Notes: generated from the sequence alone by a model not told the origin. Numbered from the stretch's first letter, positions 11,745-24,603 are shown. The stretch: DNA of 64,000 nucleotides from Trichopria drosophilae (GCA_030407085.1 CM059587.1:95723001-95787000); one strand, 5' to 3'. A program made the numbers and translations.

Positions 11745-11961
11745 CAGTAGGACCTCTCTTATTCTAATTAGTAAAGTTTTTCAAGATGGCGCCGACCTCT
11801 CTTATTCTAATTTTCCCCTTACCCCCACTTACTTTGCTTGCGAGCTTGTGATTCGTGGACAATATTTTTCGTTGACTTTTCGTGTGATAGTGGGAGAAGA
11901 CTTGTGGGGGAACGATTAGAATAAGAGAGGCTGGACAATTAGAATAAGAGAGGTCCTACTG
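11745..11961. mobile_element. Tigger/pogo-like MITE (CAGTAG family), copy 1
   Basis: The terminal inverted repeat CAGTAGGACCTCTCTTATTC is complemented at the right end, with TA on each side (11743-11744, 11962-11963). The CAGTAG/TCC...TTATTCTAA ends with TA target fit TcMar-Tigger-type elements. Six further members of this family are in the window. Confidence 0.75.
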
Positions 11962-11963
11962 TA

Positions 11964-12030
11964 AGTAAATAAATTAATAAATAGATAAAAGAACTAGTAA
12001 ATAAATACATAATTAAGTAATTTAATAAAC
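11964..12030. repeat. (AAAT)n-like microsatellite
   Basis: Imperfect TAAATAAAT repeats between two mobile elements. Confidence 0.5.
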
Positions 12031-12031
12031 A

Positions 12032-12933
12032 ACACAGGTCTGCACGGATTTTTTTTTTAAATATCAGAGTGATTTTCGACGTATTTTTGTGTGCTGAACA
12101 CGAATCTGAAGTCGAAAAATGCCTATCACGTCATGATTTAGAGAAAAGTGGGGGTAAAGACAGCAAAAAACGCGTTTTTGGGTGTTTTTACCCCTAATTT
12201 TCTCTGAAACCTGACGTGCTACAGGCTTGAATTTGTGTTTAAATTAAAGCTTGGTTCTTCCCCTAAAAAAATCATAAGATAGTTTTAAAAAAAATTTCAT
12301 AGTTTTGAAAAAAAAATGGTTTTAACCTTGCTATTTCTAATGATTATGATGAAAATGTAAACGAAATCGAATAACCGCTGCTATTACTAATGGCGAACAA
12401 AAAAAAAACCATGAAGTGGTGATTTTAAGATCCTAAGTATATTTTTTTATTTTGTGGCCGCCATTTTGGATTCGCTATTTTAAATTTTGTCAAACTAACA
12501 TTGGATTCGTCATCAGCGACTCAAAAAACCCCGAGTACTGATTTTCATGAGGTTAATTTAAATTTTTTATTTTTACGTCCGCCATCTTGGATCCGCCATT
12601 TTGAATTGTATAAAAGCGACACTGGATTCTTAAACACCAACCCCGAAAACAGTCAAGTAGTGGTTTGTATGAACTCTGCTCAATGCAGTTAAATAATTTG
12701 CATTGTCATCATAGTCACTAGGAATAGCAAGGTTAAAACCATTTTTTTTTCAAAACTATGAAATTTTTTTAAAAACTATCGTGTATGTTTTTTGTAGGGG
12801 AAGAATCAAGCTTTAATTTGAGCACAAATTCAGATCTGTTGCACGTCAGGCTTCTGAGAAAATTAGTGGTAAAGACACCCAAAAACACGTTTTTTGGTGT
12901 TTTTGTCCCCACTTTTCTCAAATCATGACGTGA
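12032..12933. mobile_element. Truncated copy of the ACACAGGTCTGCA foldback element
   Basis: It begins ACACAGGTCTGCACGGATTT and is nearly identical to 54203-55212, but the right terminal repeat is missing. Homology stops at about 12933, where a different tandem repeat begins. Interior arms pair around a GGTTTTAACCTTGCTATTTC block and its complement at about 12721-12740. The 63-aa frame at 12501-12692 recurs in the other copy (54670-54861) but is only part of the element. Confidence 0.8.
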
Positions 12934-13400
12934 TTTCAAAATGGGAAAATTCAAAATGGCGGATCCAATATGGCGGCTGTGAATTTGCTAAATTTATTAA
13001 AATGTGCGGCGCAGATTTTTCTTTATACGGAAAACAGATGAAAATTGTTACTCGGGGGTTTTCGGGGTCGCTGATTACGAATCTGAAGTTAGATTTTGAA
13101 AATTCAAAATGGCGGATCCAAGATGGCCGATCGAAATGCGAAAAATTACCCAAACTTTATGAAACTGGGTTTTCGGGGCCGCTGATTATGAATCTGAAAT
13201 CAGATTTTGAAAATTCAAAATGTCGGTTCCAAGATGGCTGACATAAATGTAAAAAATTTACTTGATTTTGATGAAAGTTGGTACTTGGGAATTTTTTGGG
13301 TCGCTGATTACGAATTTGAAGTCAGATTTTGTAAATTCAAAATGGTGGATCCAAGATGGCCGACATAAATGTGAAATATTACTTGATTTTTTAAATGTGA
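12934..13400. repeat. Tandem repeat of ~115 bp with GTCGCTGATTACGAAT core
   Basis: Three to four units, each with a TTTTCGGGGTCGCTGATTAC core followed by an AAATTCAAAATGGCGGATCC segment (starts near 13055, 13168 and 13288). The same unit type appears at 63880-63960 and around 6238-6400. Confidence 0.7.
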
Positions 13401-13596
13401 AATGATATATTTTAGGAAAAAAATGGAACCCGTGTTTCATCGTTTTTCGATATCTTAAGTACAGGGCTGTACCACTTCTGGCACTTTTTTTTGTTTAAAC
13501 AGCTACCACTGAAATGATTAAAACCAAAGCAAAATTTGTTCCGTTTCTATATATTTATTGAATTACATTATAAAAGTTTTACAATTTGATTGTTTT

Positions 13597-15522
13597 CTAA
13601 TTATCATCGCTTGCGTTGTCAGCCTCGTTCTTGTCACCATTATCGTCATCTTGTTCGCTTTCCGATTCGCCTTCACCTTCCGATTCAGAATTCGATTCGT
13701 CAGAATCTTTAAGCGCTTTATGCTTAGTATTTTTCTTCGGCCTCACCGTTTCAATGTCAGAACTTTCTTCATCTGACGAATAAATATTTGAGGCAATCTT
13801 CGCATTACTTTGTTTCTTATATTTATTTTTAATAGCCGCCAACGAAATAGCACCTTCGTCGTCAGACAAATCGTCATTGTACGTTTCATTAGCGTACGAA
13901 TTTGTGTTCCGATTTGTGTTTCTGCTTCCGCCGTTAGATTTTTTAGCTTTGGTCGGAACTCGCATGGACATTCGTAATTTTTCTTCTTCTTTCTTAATCA
14001 TTTCGTATCGGTTTTGATCCGGATTCGTTCCAACCTGAGAAAGTACTTTAATTCCGGACGTTTTCTGCGATCTGTCAGCTAATGACATTGTCATTTTTCT
14101 GTGCGTAAACGATTCTGTAGAGTGCGGCCGGAATGTGAGTTTTGTTCTGAAAACTGCTTGACCTTGCAAACCGGTTCCTTGACGAATGTAAAGGTGATTG
14201 TGGTCGCCTTGAAGAGGTTGTCTATACACGTCGAATATTTCAGAACCTAAATGTAAGGACATACTGCCGTCCGACCACTTCACGAATCTTGCGTTACTTT
14301 CTTTTTGCACTGTTCCATCGTCGTCGAATATTTCCCTCCATCTTATTGTGTTTTCGACTTTCAGTTTTAATCGGGCTCTTCCTTCTTCGTCTAGAGTTTC
14401 CTCTTCGTCAATTTCATCTTCGTAAGTTTCCTGATCAAACGGTCTCGTTTCAACCGACAAGAAATTTGGTAACTTTACGAAATGTATATTTCTACCAAGA
14501 TCCGTCGTTATTTTGGGAATTTCGACATCGATTCGAGTTTCGGGTAACGGTTCGGGTTCTTCCTCAACATTGGCGTCCTCCTCGTTCGGAATGTCCGGCA
14601 TTTCGGGAGCAGCACTACCGGAAGGTTCGGGACTTCGGCTTACGCTTCTTTCATTTTCGAAAGTAATCGGTCGATCTTCACCTTCGGTGTCTTCCTTTTG
14701 ATTTTCTTGTCTTTTCTCTTTTTCTTCGTCACTACTTATATCGCTGGCATCTCCAAAAAGAGCGTTGGCAGTAGGTTCGTCTTCTAGATCTTTCTTTGGT
14801 TGAAAATCGTCCTCGCTATCGGTATCGATGAGACCTTTTACTTTTTTCATCCCGTCGTCAACGTCAGATTCCGATTGATCGGTAAGATATTTTCGTTTCA
14901 AATCGTCATTATCCAAACTGTCTCTGGTCGAAGTAGGTAATTTGTCATCTTCAGTCAGACTTTTGTCATCACCAGAGTCATCCGAATGTCTCGATTTATC
15001 TTGTAACGCCTGCGCATCGTTTCTTGAACTACTCGGAGAATTTGACCTCGAACTTTTGGGCGATTTGCTATTCGACCTAGAATTTCTTTGCCTAATTCTA
15101 GACTTGCGAGTGTTGGACTTCTGGGACGATTGGCTTTCGGGAGACGACACTCTGCTCGACGAAGGTTTCGGACTGTTACGTGGCGATCTTGAATCGGAAG
15201 AATTGGATAATCTTGATGTTAAATTTCGCCGGGTTGTCCTAACCGGAGATCCGCTTCTAGATCGGTCGGATCTGGATGATTCGCTTCTTGACGATTCCGC
15301 ACTAGAATGTCTGGAAGATCTTCTTCCGGGTGATTTAGTATCAGGTGATTGTGGGGGCGAATTAGAATGATTTGCATTTTGGGAATTAGCGGACGGTGAC
15401 TGACGAGCAGCTCTTGAAGAAGAATGGCTCGGTGCAGGAGACGATGGAGACGAAACCGATCCACTTTCGGAGTCTGTTCCTGATTCTCCACTGGAGTCAC
15501 GAAAATATTCGTGCAATACCAT
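13597..15522 (-). CDS. Leo1: RNA polymerase-associated protein Leo1 (Paf1 complex)
   Basis: A single coding exon of 641 residues. The first third is Ser/Arg-rich low complexity ([20 protein letters not shown] and similar), followed by an acidic stretch ([20 protein letters not shown]). The Leo1 core is about residues 331-519: [82 protein letters not shown] and the trailing charged helix [15 protein letters not shown]. The C terminus is acidic. Leo1 binds Paf1 and supports elongation-linked histone modification in the nucleus; the Drosophila homologue is called Atu. A 3' splice site (ATTCGCAG) at 15537-15544 just before the ATG indicates a non-coding first exon further upstream. Length and layout match the family. 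Confidence 0.96.
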   Translation of the reverse strand: MVLHEYFRDSSGESGTDSESGSVSSPSSPAPSHSSSRAARQSPSANSQNANHSNSPPQSPDTKSPGRRSSRHSSAESSRSESSRSDRSRSGSPVRTTRRNLTSRLSNSSDSRSPRNSPKPSSSRVSSPESQSSQKSNTRKSRIRQRNSRSNSKSPKSSRSNSPSSSRNDAQALQDKSRHSDDSGDDKSLTEDDKLPTSTRDSLDNDDLKRKYLTDQSESDVDDGMKKVKGLIDTDSEDDFQPKKDLEDEPTANALFGDASDISSDEEKEKRQENQKEDTEGEDRPITFENERSVSRSPEPSGSAAPEMPDIPNEEDANVEEEPEPLPETRIDVEIPKITTDLGRNIHFVKLPNFLSVETRPFDQETYEDEIDEEETLDEEGRARLKLKVENTIRWREIFDDDGTVQKESNARFVKWSDGSMSLHLGSEIFDVYRQPLQGDHNHLYIRQGTGLQGQAVFRTKLTFRPHSTESFTHRKMTMSLADRSQKTSGIKVLSQVGTNPDQNRYEMIKKEEEKLRMSMRVPTKAKKSNGGSRNTNRNTNSYANETYNDDLSDDEGAISLAAIKNKYKKQSNAKIASNIYSSDEESSDIETVRPKKNTKHKALKDSDESNSESEGEGESESEQDDDNGDKNEADNASDDN

Positions 15523-15536
15523 GATTCTTCACTGAT

Positions 15537-15859
15537 CTGCGAATTAAATAATGGATTAAACTTTTGGACTTGAAACAAGATAGAACATAACCTCAAAATT
15601 AGAAAAGTTTAAATTAAAACTTTAAAGAAATGCTTTTATAAAATTTGTGTTCTGATATTATTAATGAAATTACACTACTTTTAGATACTTTATACTTTCT
15701 AAAGGTGAAACTTACATTATTTTTATTTCTCTAGACGATTCACACCATAGAATAATTCATAATAAAAACACAAACTTCATTACTTCACCACAGAGACGCT
15801 TAGAGGCGCCACCAGCAGTGTTACGTAGGTAATTTACTGGAGGTAAACTACATGACCCA
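15537..15859 (-). promoter_or_regulatory. Leo1 5' UTR intron and likely promoter region
   Basis: Upstream of a splice acceptor at 15537-15544 (read on the - strand) the DNA is AT-rich, then slightly GC-richer at about 15785-15855 (CACCACAGAGACGCTTAGAG), a plausible transcription start area. No core promoter element could be fixed. Confidence 0.3.
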
Positions 15860-16334
15860 AGAGCATTTCACGCTGTGACGTCACGACAGGTCACGCGTCC
15901 CTAAAATCCAAGATGGATTAATTTTTGAATTTTATTATGTTAATTTTAGGGAATCAGACAATTTTCCCCTTTTTATCACTGTTTCCCAAGCTCTTTGTCT
16001 GCTTTTGGAAAGTTTAATCACTTTGTCAGCATCTTCAGTAAGACTTTCAGAACCATTCGTTTTATGACGATCTGTTGTCATGTATTTGCGATTATTAATA
16101 CTTATTATGCTCAGAATACGATAAAATCATATTCTATCTCTATCTCCACGTTTTGAACAATCTACAATACAACAAAATGAGACCATATTTGCCTTAAAAT
16201 ACATAAATAATATATTTTTCTCTTATCGTCAATTCTAATTTAAAGGAAAACGCGGTTTGTTTGTCCTCCAGTATCCTCCATCTTGGATTTTAGGGACACG
16301 TGACCTGTCGTGACGTCACAGCGTGAAATGCTCT
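15860..16334. mobile_element. MITE with ~58-bp terminal inverted repeats
   Basis: The left end AGAGCATTTCACGCTGTGAC and following bases to about 15917 (GTGACGTCACGACAGGTCAC, then AAAATCCAAGATGG) are repeated inverted at 16272-16334. The arms contain the palindrome GTGACGTCAC (a CRE-type site). No coding capacity. Confidence 0.8.
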
Positions 16335-16335
16335 A

Positions 16336-17206
16336 TTGGATAGGATTGGATTGAAAATTTCAATTCATTTTGAATTCAGTCTTTGATTCCGTAAATATGT
16401 ATTCAAATGGATTGAATTCCGAAGAAAGGAATCCATCTGTATTCAATTTTACGAATACAATCGGAAGCGTAATTTGCTGGATTAAATTTCAGAAAAAGTA
16501 ATCCATCTGTATTCAATTTTACGAACACAATTAGATAATTTTGAATCCGTAATATTAAATACAGATTTATTCAAAGTTTATTTTTTGAAAGAAAACTTTT
16601 GTTGCATTGAAATGAATACGCTTAGATAGTTTTGAATCCGTAATGTTGAATACGGAGGCATTTAATATTTCATTTTGAAGAAGGAAACTTTTTTTGGATT
16701 GAAATGAATACACTTGGATAGTTTTTAGTCCGTAATATTGAATACGGATGTATACAAAGTTTCGTTTTTAAATAGGATACTTTTTTTGGATTGAAATGGA
16801 TACACTTGGATAGTTTTGAATCCATAATGTTGAATACGGATGTATTCAAAGTTTTATTTTTGAAATACAACTTTTTTGGATTGAAATGAATGCACTTGGA
16901 TAGTTTTGAATCCATAATGTTGAATACGGATGTATTGAAAGTTTCGTTTTTGAAATACAACTTTTTTGGATTGAAATGAATACACTTGGATAGTTTTGAA
17001 TCCGTAATGTTGAATGCGAATGTATTTAAGATTTAATTTTTAAAAAGAAAACTTTTTTTGGATTAATATGAATTCACAAAGTAACCTTTTTATTCGTATG
17101 AACGAATAGAATTGTATTTACGTATTAAAATGGATTCACCGTTGACCAAAGTATGGATTCAGAATTTAATAATTGAATCCAATTCTATACAACTCTATCC
17201 AAATTC
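16336..17206. mobile_element. MITE-like element with internal ~90-bp tandem repeats
   Basis: Ends of the form ATTGGATAGGATTGGATTGA and the complement of TGAATCCAATTCTATACAAC frame about six tandem units. Unit starts (CACTTGGATAGTTTTGAATC type) are at about 16617, 16709, 16801, 16891 and 16981, so the period is 90-92 bp. The 96-aa frame at 16670-16960 (- strand) is this repeat translated. Confidence 0.65.
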
Positions 17207-17954
17207 GATTGCTGGGGAGTTTTCGACATGTCGAATACCAAGTAGCCTACATACATCTTATGTTTTCTACAAACCGGAGGTTTGTCTAACATGTATATGT
17301 TAGATAAACGGATTTCATATATACCACATACTTAGAATCCCTTGTACTTGCGAGAAAGTTTTATAGTTCGCTATCTAACGGCCCATAACTGTATCAAAAA
17401 ATGATGACGTTGAGATACAATTTTTATTGTAACCAAAAGTTACAATTTTCAGTTATCCGAAAGCTATCTTTCAGACATATCCGACTGATAACTACAGAAA
17501 GGTAACTATAGTCACTTTTCATGCGCATTTAAGCGCATCTGAAAATGGCAGCCTTTTAGTTGCCGTTTGAAAGGTAACTATGAAAGCGTGCCGCACATGT
17601 GACTTAAAGGCACCTTAAAGGTAAGACAAAAAGATGACTTTAAAAAGTCATCTATCAGATAACCATTAGTTAGGCGTGTTTATTGGGAATGTTCCAATTC
17701 GATTGTGGAGATTTCAAATTTGTAGATTTTATAAAAGTACAAGATTATAATGATTCAAGATATTATTTTTTTTATTGTGTAGGAAATAATAATGTAGTGG
17801 ATTTCATCACATAACAGCAATAAAATGGCTTTGTAACAATTATTTTCATCACGTACCGACCAATGAGATGACACGATTCATTAGCCTTCAATTTCCTCTA
17901 GAAAAAGTACTAAATTAAAGAGGTTCAAAATGCAAATTATCCCTAGACACGATA
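17207..17954. other. Intergenic DNA, no gene recognised
   Basis: Contains small palindromes (GACTTTAAAAAGTC near 17636) but no coding sequence or clear element ends. The last ~90 bases (from about 17868) are the first part of a ~170-bp unit that is repeated at 26690 and 27139. Confidence 0.4.
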
Positions 17955-18092
17955 TACAGGGTGTCCCATTTTAAGTGTCCACCCCAAATATCTTGAAAAT
18001 AACGCGTTGTACAAAAAAATGTTTCAGACAAAAGTTTCAAGATTTTTTCTGGGCAACCTTTTTTCGACCTTTGCCATGACCTTAAAGGTCAT

Positions 18093-18280
18093 TGTTCAAA
18101 TTATAATGGGTTGACGAGACGCATGCGCGTCGTTTTATGTAACGCGAGGACTACATTAATTAAATTAGAAATAAATCGACCGTTGACCGGATCACTTGCG
18201 TTCACTAATAGTTTATTTAATCGAACAACAAAAAAAAGGAAATCCACTGCAACATACAGTCCACATCAACATTCCCTAGA
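18093..18280 (+). repeat. 5' LTR of the BEL/Pao element
   Basis: Begins TGTTCAAATTATAATGGG. The first 183 bases are identical to the 3' LTR; only the last five differ (CTAGA against TAACA). Confidence 0.9.
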
Positions 18281-18300
18281 TTGGACCATCGAGCAGGATC
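18281..18300 (+). promoter_or_regulatory. Putative primer binding site
   Basis: TTGGACCATCGAGCAGGATC directly follows the 5' LTR. It starts with the TGG expected for pairing with a tRNA 3' CCA. Which tRNA was not determined. Confidence 0.5.
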
Positions 18301-18975
18301 TGGCACTTCTTTAGTGTCTCAAAAAGTGGTTGAAAGTGCACTTAAATTCAAAAATTTATTCGAGTGATAAATCACACGTGTTATTACTGTGTTAGCCGCA
18401 ACGTGTTCAACAAGAACGTACATATTCAGAGCGTGCGTGCTAAAAATCAAAAGTGCAACTACCGTGTGTGAAATCAAAATTGTGCAAATAATCATCATTC
18501 AAAGTGCATTATTCAAAAGGCATTCATTCGTATAAAATGCATCAATTTATGCGAAGAGATAAACATTTTATTATGAAAAATAGTGACACAAATTGAGTGA
18601 TTCCAAAATTCAAAATTAATTGACGTGATTTGAGTAATTGTTGAGCTCATTAATCAAAAAAATCCAAGATTGTGCAAGTTATTTTGCAAATTATTTAAAA
18701 TCTTGCATCAACTACATACACGGTCGATCAAAACAAAGGATTATTCGTTGAAGAACCTTGGAGTTTACACAAGAAAATAATACAAGAAGACAACACAATT
18801 TGAAAATTGCCAGTGGAACTCAACGCGTGCAGCGGTTCTCATAATTCTATTTACCGTTTCTTATCAAGCCGAATCCGTCATCAGCTGAAGCTACTAAAGT
18901 TAAGTGGGCACTCCCGTAAATTTAATTCCTTCTCCAGATTTATTAATTTCACCTTCGAATTTTTTACAAAATTAA

Positions 18976-21900
18976 TTGTTTAAAAAATATACATTATTGT
19001 TGGACATTTATTTTAGCTTCATTTTACGATTAAAAATATTATTACTGAAAAAGAACAATCAAATTTATAATATGTCACAAGAAAGTGTAAAGTTGAATAG
19101 GAACAGGGGTTCGATTCGCATGAAAATTACAATATTTCAAAAATATTTAAATAATATAAATAATGAATATAGCAATTTACAAGTGCCTTTAAGCGGAGAA
19201 ATAAATAATGAATTGAAAGAACGTCTAAGTCGTATACGTGAAGCATATAATAAATTCGAAGAAATACAAACTCAAATTGAAGAATTAGCTGCTAATGATG
19301 ATGAATTGAAAATAGCTTATACATATCGTGAGGAATTTGAGAAGGAATATTATTCCATTATTGGCACAGCTAATACGTTATTGACTCGCGGTTCGCTCAT
19401 AAATTTACATAATTCAGAAACCGTTGAACATACTTCAGAAATCGTAAATACAAATGAACAGTTTGAACAACAGTCAAACGGACAAATAAATGCAAATTCT
19501 GTTAGATTGCCGACAATAGAATTGCCGAAATTTAACGGCGAAATCGCAGAATGGTTAGGATTTCGCGATACTTTCGAATCGTTAATACACAACAACACAT
19601 TAATTACATCGATACAAAAGTTTCACTATCTGCGTGCATCAGTTTCAGGTAGCGCAGGGCAGATAATAAAACTTTTAGAATTCTCAGCAATAAATTACGA
19701 TATAGCGTGGAAATCCTTATGCGAGCGTTACAATAACACTAAATTATTGACACACAATCATGTGAAATCACTTTTCGAGATGCGAGTCATGAAGCGAGAA
19801 TGCGCTACCGAAATACAATCAATTGTAGATACGTTATTAAAACATCTTCGTGCATTGAAATCATTACGACAACCAACAGATAAATGGGACACGCTTCTCA
19901 TTTATCTTATTTCAACAAAGTTTGAAGAATCGACGCAGAGATCTTGGGAGAAAGAAAAATCGAAATTAGAAAATCCCCAATTAAACGATCTGACTCAATT
20001 TCTAACAACTAGCGCAGAATTTCTTCAAACCTTAGAATTAAATAATAAATCACTTCAAATAGTACCAAATAGATTGCAAATGCATAATAAACCAAAAATT
20101 AAATCGTTCGTAACGACAAATAAAATGTCCATAAATTGCCCGCATTGTAAACAAAATCATGCAATATTTCATTGTGAAAACTTTTTAAAACTTACTCCTC
20201 GTCAAAGGTCAGAAAAATTAATGGAATATAGACTCTGCATTAATTGTTTACGACGCGGTCATTTTGCGACAAACTGCACCAGCACATACAGTTGCAAAAA
20301 ATGTAATGGGAAACATAATACACTAGTACACTTTGAAAATGCATCCCCTTCACCTGGTGTAAGTCAATCAGTTGCAATGCATACTAGCAATCTAATTCAT
20401 GCATCGAATGTTGTTTTAGCAACCGCAGTAGTTCGAATAAAATCAAACTCAAATTTTAATAATAACGTCAGAGTTCTATTAGACTCATGTGCCCAGTCAA
20501 GTTTTATCACCGAAAGACTTTGCGAATTACTTTGTGCCAAGAAAACAAGGGTTGATATAGATATTTCTACTTTAAACAAAAATGAATGTGTGGCTAAATA
20601 TCAATGCGAAGTAGACGTAATTAGCAAAACTAGCGGATATTCCTTCCGGTTGAAGTGTTTGATAATTCGTGATATTACGGGATTGATGCCAAGCCATTAT
20701 TTGGATAAAGATAAACTATCGATTCCCCATGGAATAAAATTGGCTGACCCCCACTTTCATGTTCCAGGTCAAGTTGACCTTCTTATAGGTGGAGAATTGT
20801 TTTGGAGTCTTTTATGCATAGGGCAATTTAGTTTAGATCAAGGGGGGCTTAAGGCACAAAAAACTAGACTAGGCTGGGTCGTGGGTGGGCCTGTTGCACT
20901 TCCAGAAAAAACAAAGGTGCACTGTAATCTGACGGTACGTTCGGGCCTAGAAAATGTTCTTCAAAAATTTTGGGAGATGGAAGAAATTCCTCACTGTCGC
21001 CGTTTTACAAAGGAAGAAAAAGAATTTGAAGACCATTTTCTTAGGACTCATCGTAGAGATATTGACGGTAGATTTATCGTCGAAATTCCGTTTAAGGAAT
21101 CTTACAACAAGCTCGGTGATTCGAGATATATTGCAGAACGCCGACTATTAAATTTAGAAAGAAAATTCGTTAAAAATCGCGATTTAAAACACGATTACGC
21201 GGCCTTTTTAACGGAATACGAGCGTCTCGGTCATATGTCGCAGACTGTCATTGAAAATCCGTTAGAAGTCGCGTTTTATCTCCCTCACCACGCCGTTGTA
21301 AAGGAGTGCAGTACTTCTACTCGCGTTCGTGTGGTGATTGACGGTTCTGCTGCCACGAGTACGGGTGTATCATTAAATGACCTGCAAATGTCAGGCGCAG
21401 TTTTGCAGCAAGAATTATTCAATATTTTAATTCGATTCAGGCAACACAAAATCGTTATCGCGGCAGACATTGAAAAAATGTACCGTCAGGTACTCATCGA
21501 ACCCAAACAGCGCCCCCTTCAACGTATATTGTGGCGAACAACGCCGGAAGATCCAATAAAATCGTTCGACTTAAATACAGTCACATATGGCACGGCCAAC
21601 GCATCTTTCCTGGCAATTCGCACGCTATTTCAGATAGCGAATGAATGCGAAGCAGAGAATCCGCACGTGGCAAAAATAATTCGGGAAGATTTCTACGTTG
21701 ACGATCTCCTTACTGGAGCGGACTCTGTCGAAGAAGCTAAGCGTATTGCCAAGGAAGTCAACTCAATATTAAGTCGTGGTCAATTTACGCTTCGAAAATG
21801 GCTATCAAATGAGCCGATCATTCTGAAAGGCTTGACTCATATCTCACCTGACTTTGATCAATTAGATTTTGTAACTGAAAAGACAACAAAAACATTGGGT

Positions 21901-24270
21901 TTGATTTGGAGCGCTACTTCTGACAAATTAGGTTATAATATTAAACAATCAATGAATTCGAAATATACAAAGCGACAAATATTGTCAGACGTAGCACAAA
22001 TTTTTGACCCTCTAGGCCTGCTTGGTCCAGTAATAATAATTGCAAAAATGTTGATTCAGACTCTATGGTTGCAAAAGGTTGGGTGGGATGAGTCGCTCCC
22101 TTCAGAAATTTATTCACAATGGGTGACCTTCAGAAATCAACTCGCGCATTTGAATACATTAAGTATACCTCGTCGGGTATTAATATACTAAAGGATTAGT
22201 TATCAATTACACGGGTTCGCGGACGCATCTAAACGCGCTTATGGCGCATGTGTGTATTTTAGGTCAATGGATGAATCAGGTCAAGTTCAAGTATCGTTAC
22301 TTTGCTCTAAATCAAAGGTTTCCCCTTTAAAGGAGCAAACAATTCCACGATTAGAATTGTGTGCGGCCCTATTACTCGTGAAATTGATTAACTGTATAAA
22401 GCGGTCATTGTGTCAAGGGTTGAAAGAGATTTTTTATTGGTCCGATTCGACCATAGTTTTATCCTGACTGAAATTGCAACCTGCAACCTTACCGGTATTC
22501 GTAGCAAATCGGGTTGCTCAGATTCAGGATTTCGCGGCAGCGGAATTATGGCGACATGTCCCGACCAAGGAAAATCCGGCTGATTGCCTTAGTCGTGGTA
22601 TAAATCCGAATGATATTAAACAGCAGGATATTTGGTGGTACGGTCCTCCATTTCTTTTAAAGGACTCGATGCATTGGCCACAATTAAATCTCTCCACTTC
22701 AAATCAAATATCTGCTTCGTATGCATCATCGAATTTACATGTAAACCTTTCAACCACATCAAATGACGTAGTAAAGGGTTTGATCGAGAAGTTTTCTAGT
22801 TTAGATAAAATAATTAGAGTTCTCGCGTATATCAAACGCTTTATAAAACGACTAAAACACGATCCTGAAAATTACGTAGGTACAATTGCTCGCGATGAAA
22901 GAGAAAACACATTGTCATATATTATCAAATATGAGCAGGGGCGAGATTTTAATTCGACAATAAATTCAATCACTAACGAACGATCGTTAATTAAAGACAA
23001 ATTAAAATCTTTAAACCCCTTCATTGATAGTCAGGGCTTACTAAGAGTGGGTGGCCGATTGGCTAATAGTTTATTTTCGTTCGACAAAAAATTTCCTATT
23101 ATACTATGCGGTAAATCAAAACTGGCTAAACTTATAATGCGCAGGGATCATATAACGTTACTACATGCCGGGTCCTCGCAACTTCTCGCTCATACACGGG
23201 AAAAATACTGGATTCTACGTGGGCGCGATCTCGCAAGGCGAATTATACATGATTGTGTAACCTGTTTTAGAAACTCTCCTAGAGACATTAAAAACATAAT
23301 GGGTCAACTTCCCCAGGATCGCATCTCTCCCGCACCACCATTTTTTTCGACAGGTGTTGATTTTGCAGGCCCGTTCCTGCTGAGAGATCGAAAGGGAAGA
23401 GGGGCTAAAACGATTAAATATTATATTTGTCTCTTTGTCTGTAGTTCAACAAAGGCTGTTCATTTGGAGGCAGTGTCAGATTTGACTAGTGAGGCCTTCA
23501 TTGCAGCGTTACGTAGATTCTCAAGTCGGAGAGGAAGGCCTTCGGTTATAAGATCTGACAATGGTTCGAATTTTATCGGAGCGAATCGTGAGTTAGGCGA
23601 GCTAGGCAATTTTTTTAGGCAAGAACACAAACACTTAGACGAAGCTGTTCAAGAATTGGGCATTGTATGGAAATTTATCCCAGCTTACTCACCCCATTTC
23701 GGTGGATTGTGGGAGGCTGGGGTAAAGTCCACAAAATTTCACATAAAGCGCGTAGCTGCGAATGGGAGTCTTATTCCTGAAGAATTTTACACTCTCTTAA
23801 CGCAGGTGGAAGCGATTTTAAATTCTCGCCCCCTCACTCCGCTCTCCAATGATCCATCTGACATGACTCCTCTCACTCCTGCTCATTTTTTAATTGGCCG
23901 GCCCTTAAATACTGTGGCTGATCCACCCTTGAGAAGCATTCAAGAGTCCCGATTGTCAAGGTGGCAACGAGTCCAACAAGTCCAGCAGCATTTTTGGTCA
24001 AGGTGGAGTAAAGAGTACGTGTCAGAATTGCAGGTTCGTACTAAATGGCGAACGTCTCATCCCGAATTGCAGCCGGGAACGCTAGTCTTATTGAAAGAGG
24101 ACAACGAGCCACCGTGTAAATGGAGACTGGGGCGAGTAGAGTGCTCGTACCCCGGAAAAGATGGCATCTCACGAGTCGCTGCGATTCGAACTCGAAACGG
24201 AATTGTGAAGAGAGCATACGCTAAATTATGTCCACTTCCACGAGAACAAGAAGAAGGCGCGCAGCATTAA
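18976..24270 (+). pseudogene. BEL/Pao gag-pol polyprotein with two in-frame stops
   Basis: One frame runs 18976-24270 but is closed by TAA at 22189-22191 and TGA at 22465-22467. The likely start is the second Met at 19072 (MSQESVKLNR), 32 codons in. In order: gag (LPKFNGEIAEWLGFRDTFES, near residue 180), three Cys/His knuckles (CPHCKQNHAIFHC near residue 388, CINCLRRGHFATNC, CKKCNGKH), a protease with LLDSCAQSSF near 500, and a reverse transcriptase with FYVDDLLTGAD near 907. After the first stop comes an RNase H (HGFADASKRAYGACVYF). After the second come an integrase zinc region (H...H...CVTC), a DDE core (GVDFAGPF, RSDNGSNFIG, FGGLWEAG) and a C-terminal W-rich domain (WQRVQQVQQHFWSRWSKEYV). 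The two stops fall around RNase H, so no full polyprotein can be made. Confidence 0.95.
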
Positions 24271-24402
24271 AAGAAGAAATATTATTTAAATTTTTCTCTA
24301 TATGTTTTTTACTACATTGTATTCAAGTAACTCATAATATGTTATTTTTATTTTATATTGTGGACTCCCGTCCAAAATGATTGAATGGGTTCATTCAATG
24401 TT

Positions 24403-24410
24403 GGGGGGCA
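24403..24410 (+). promoter_or_regulatory. Putative polypurine tract
   Basis: GGGGGGCA immediately before the 3' LTR, the usual place for the plus-strand primer. Confidence 0.4.
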
Positions 24411-24598
24411 TGTTCAAATTATAATGGGTTGACGAGACGCATGCGCGTCGTTTTATGTAACGCGAGGACTACATTAATTAAATTAGAAATAAATCGACCG
24501 TTGACCGGATCACTTGCGTTCACTAATAGTTTATTTAATCGAACAACAAAAAAAAGGAAATCCACTGCAACATACAGTCCACATCAACATTCCTAACA
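24411..24598 (+). repeat. 3' LTR of the BEL/Pao element
   Basis: Begins TGTTCAAATT and ends TAACA before the GTCAT target repeat. 183 of 188 positions match the 5' LTR, all differences being in the last five bases. Confidence 0.9.
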
Positions 24599-24603
24599 GT
24601 CAT

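Larger units (their letters stand above)
18093..24598 (+). mobile_element. BEL/Pao LTR retrotransposon with 5-bp target duplication
   Basis: 188-bp LTRs at 18093-18280 and 24411-24598 flank a gag-pol region. The 5-bp direct repeat GTCAT lies at 18088-18092 and 24599-24603. It sits in the left terminal repeat of the mariner-like element, whose right repeat preserves the uninterrupted sequence, so the insertion point is proven. The domain order gag, protease, reverse transcriptase, RNase H, integrase is that of BEL/Pao. No envelope-type ORF is visible. Confidence 0.95.

Noticed and set aside
12501..12692. 63-residue frame repeated at 54670-54861
   Set aside because: Conserved only because both lie in copies of the same foldback element; no recognisable domain.
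14289..15370. Plus-strand frames opposite Leo1
   Set aside because: Mirror frames of the Ser/Arg- and acid-rich Leo1 coding sequence; no independent motifs.
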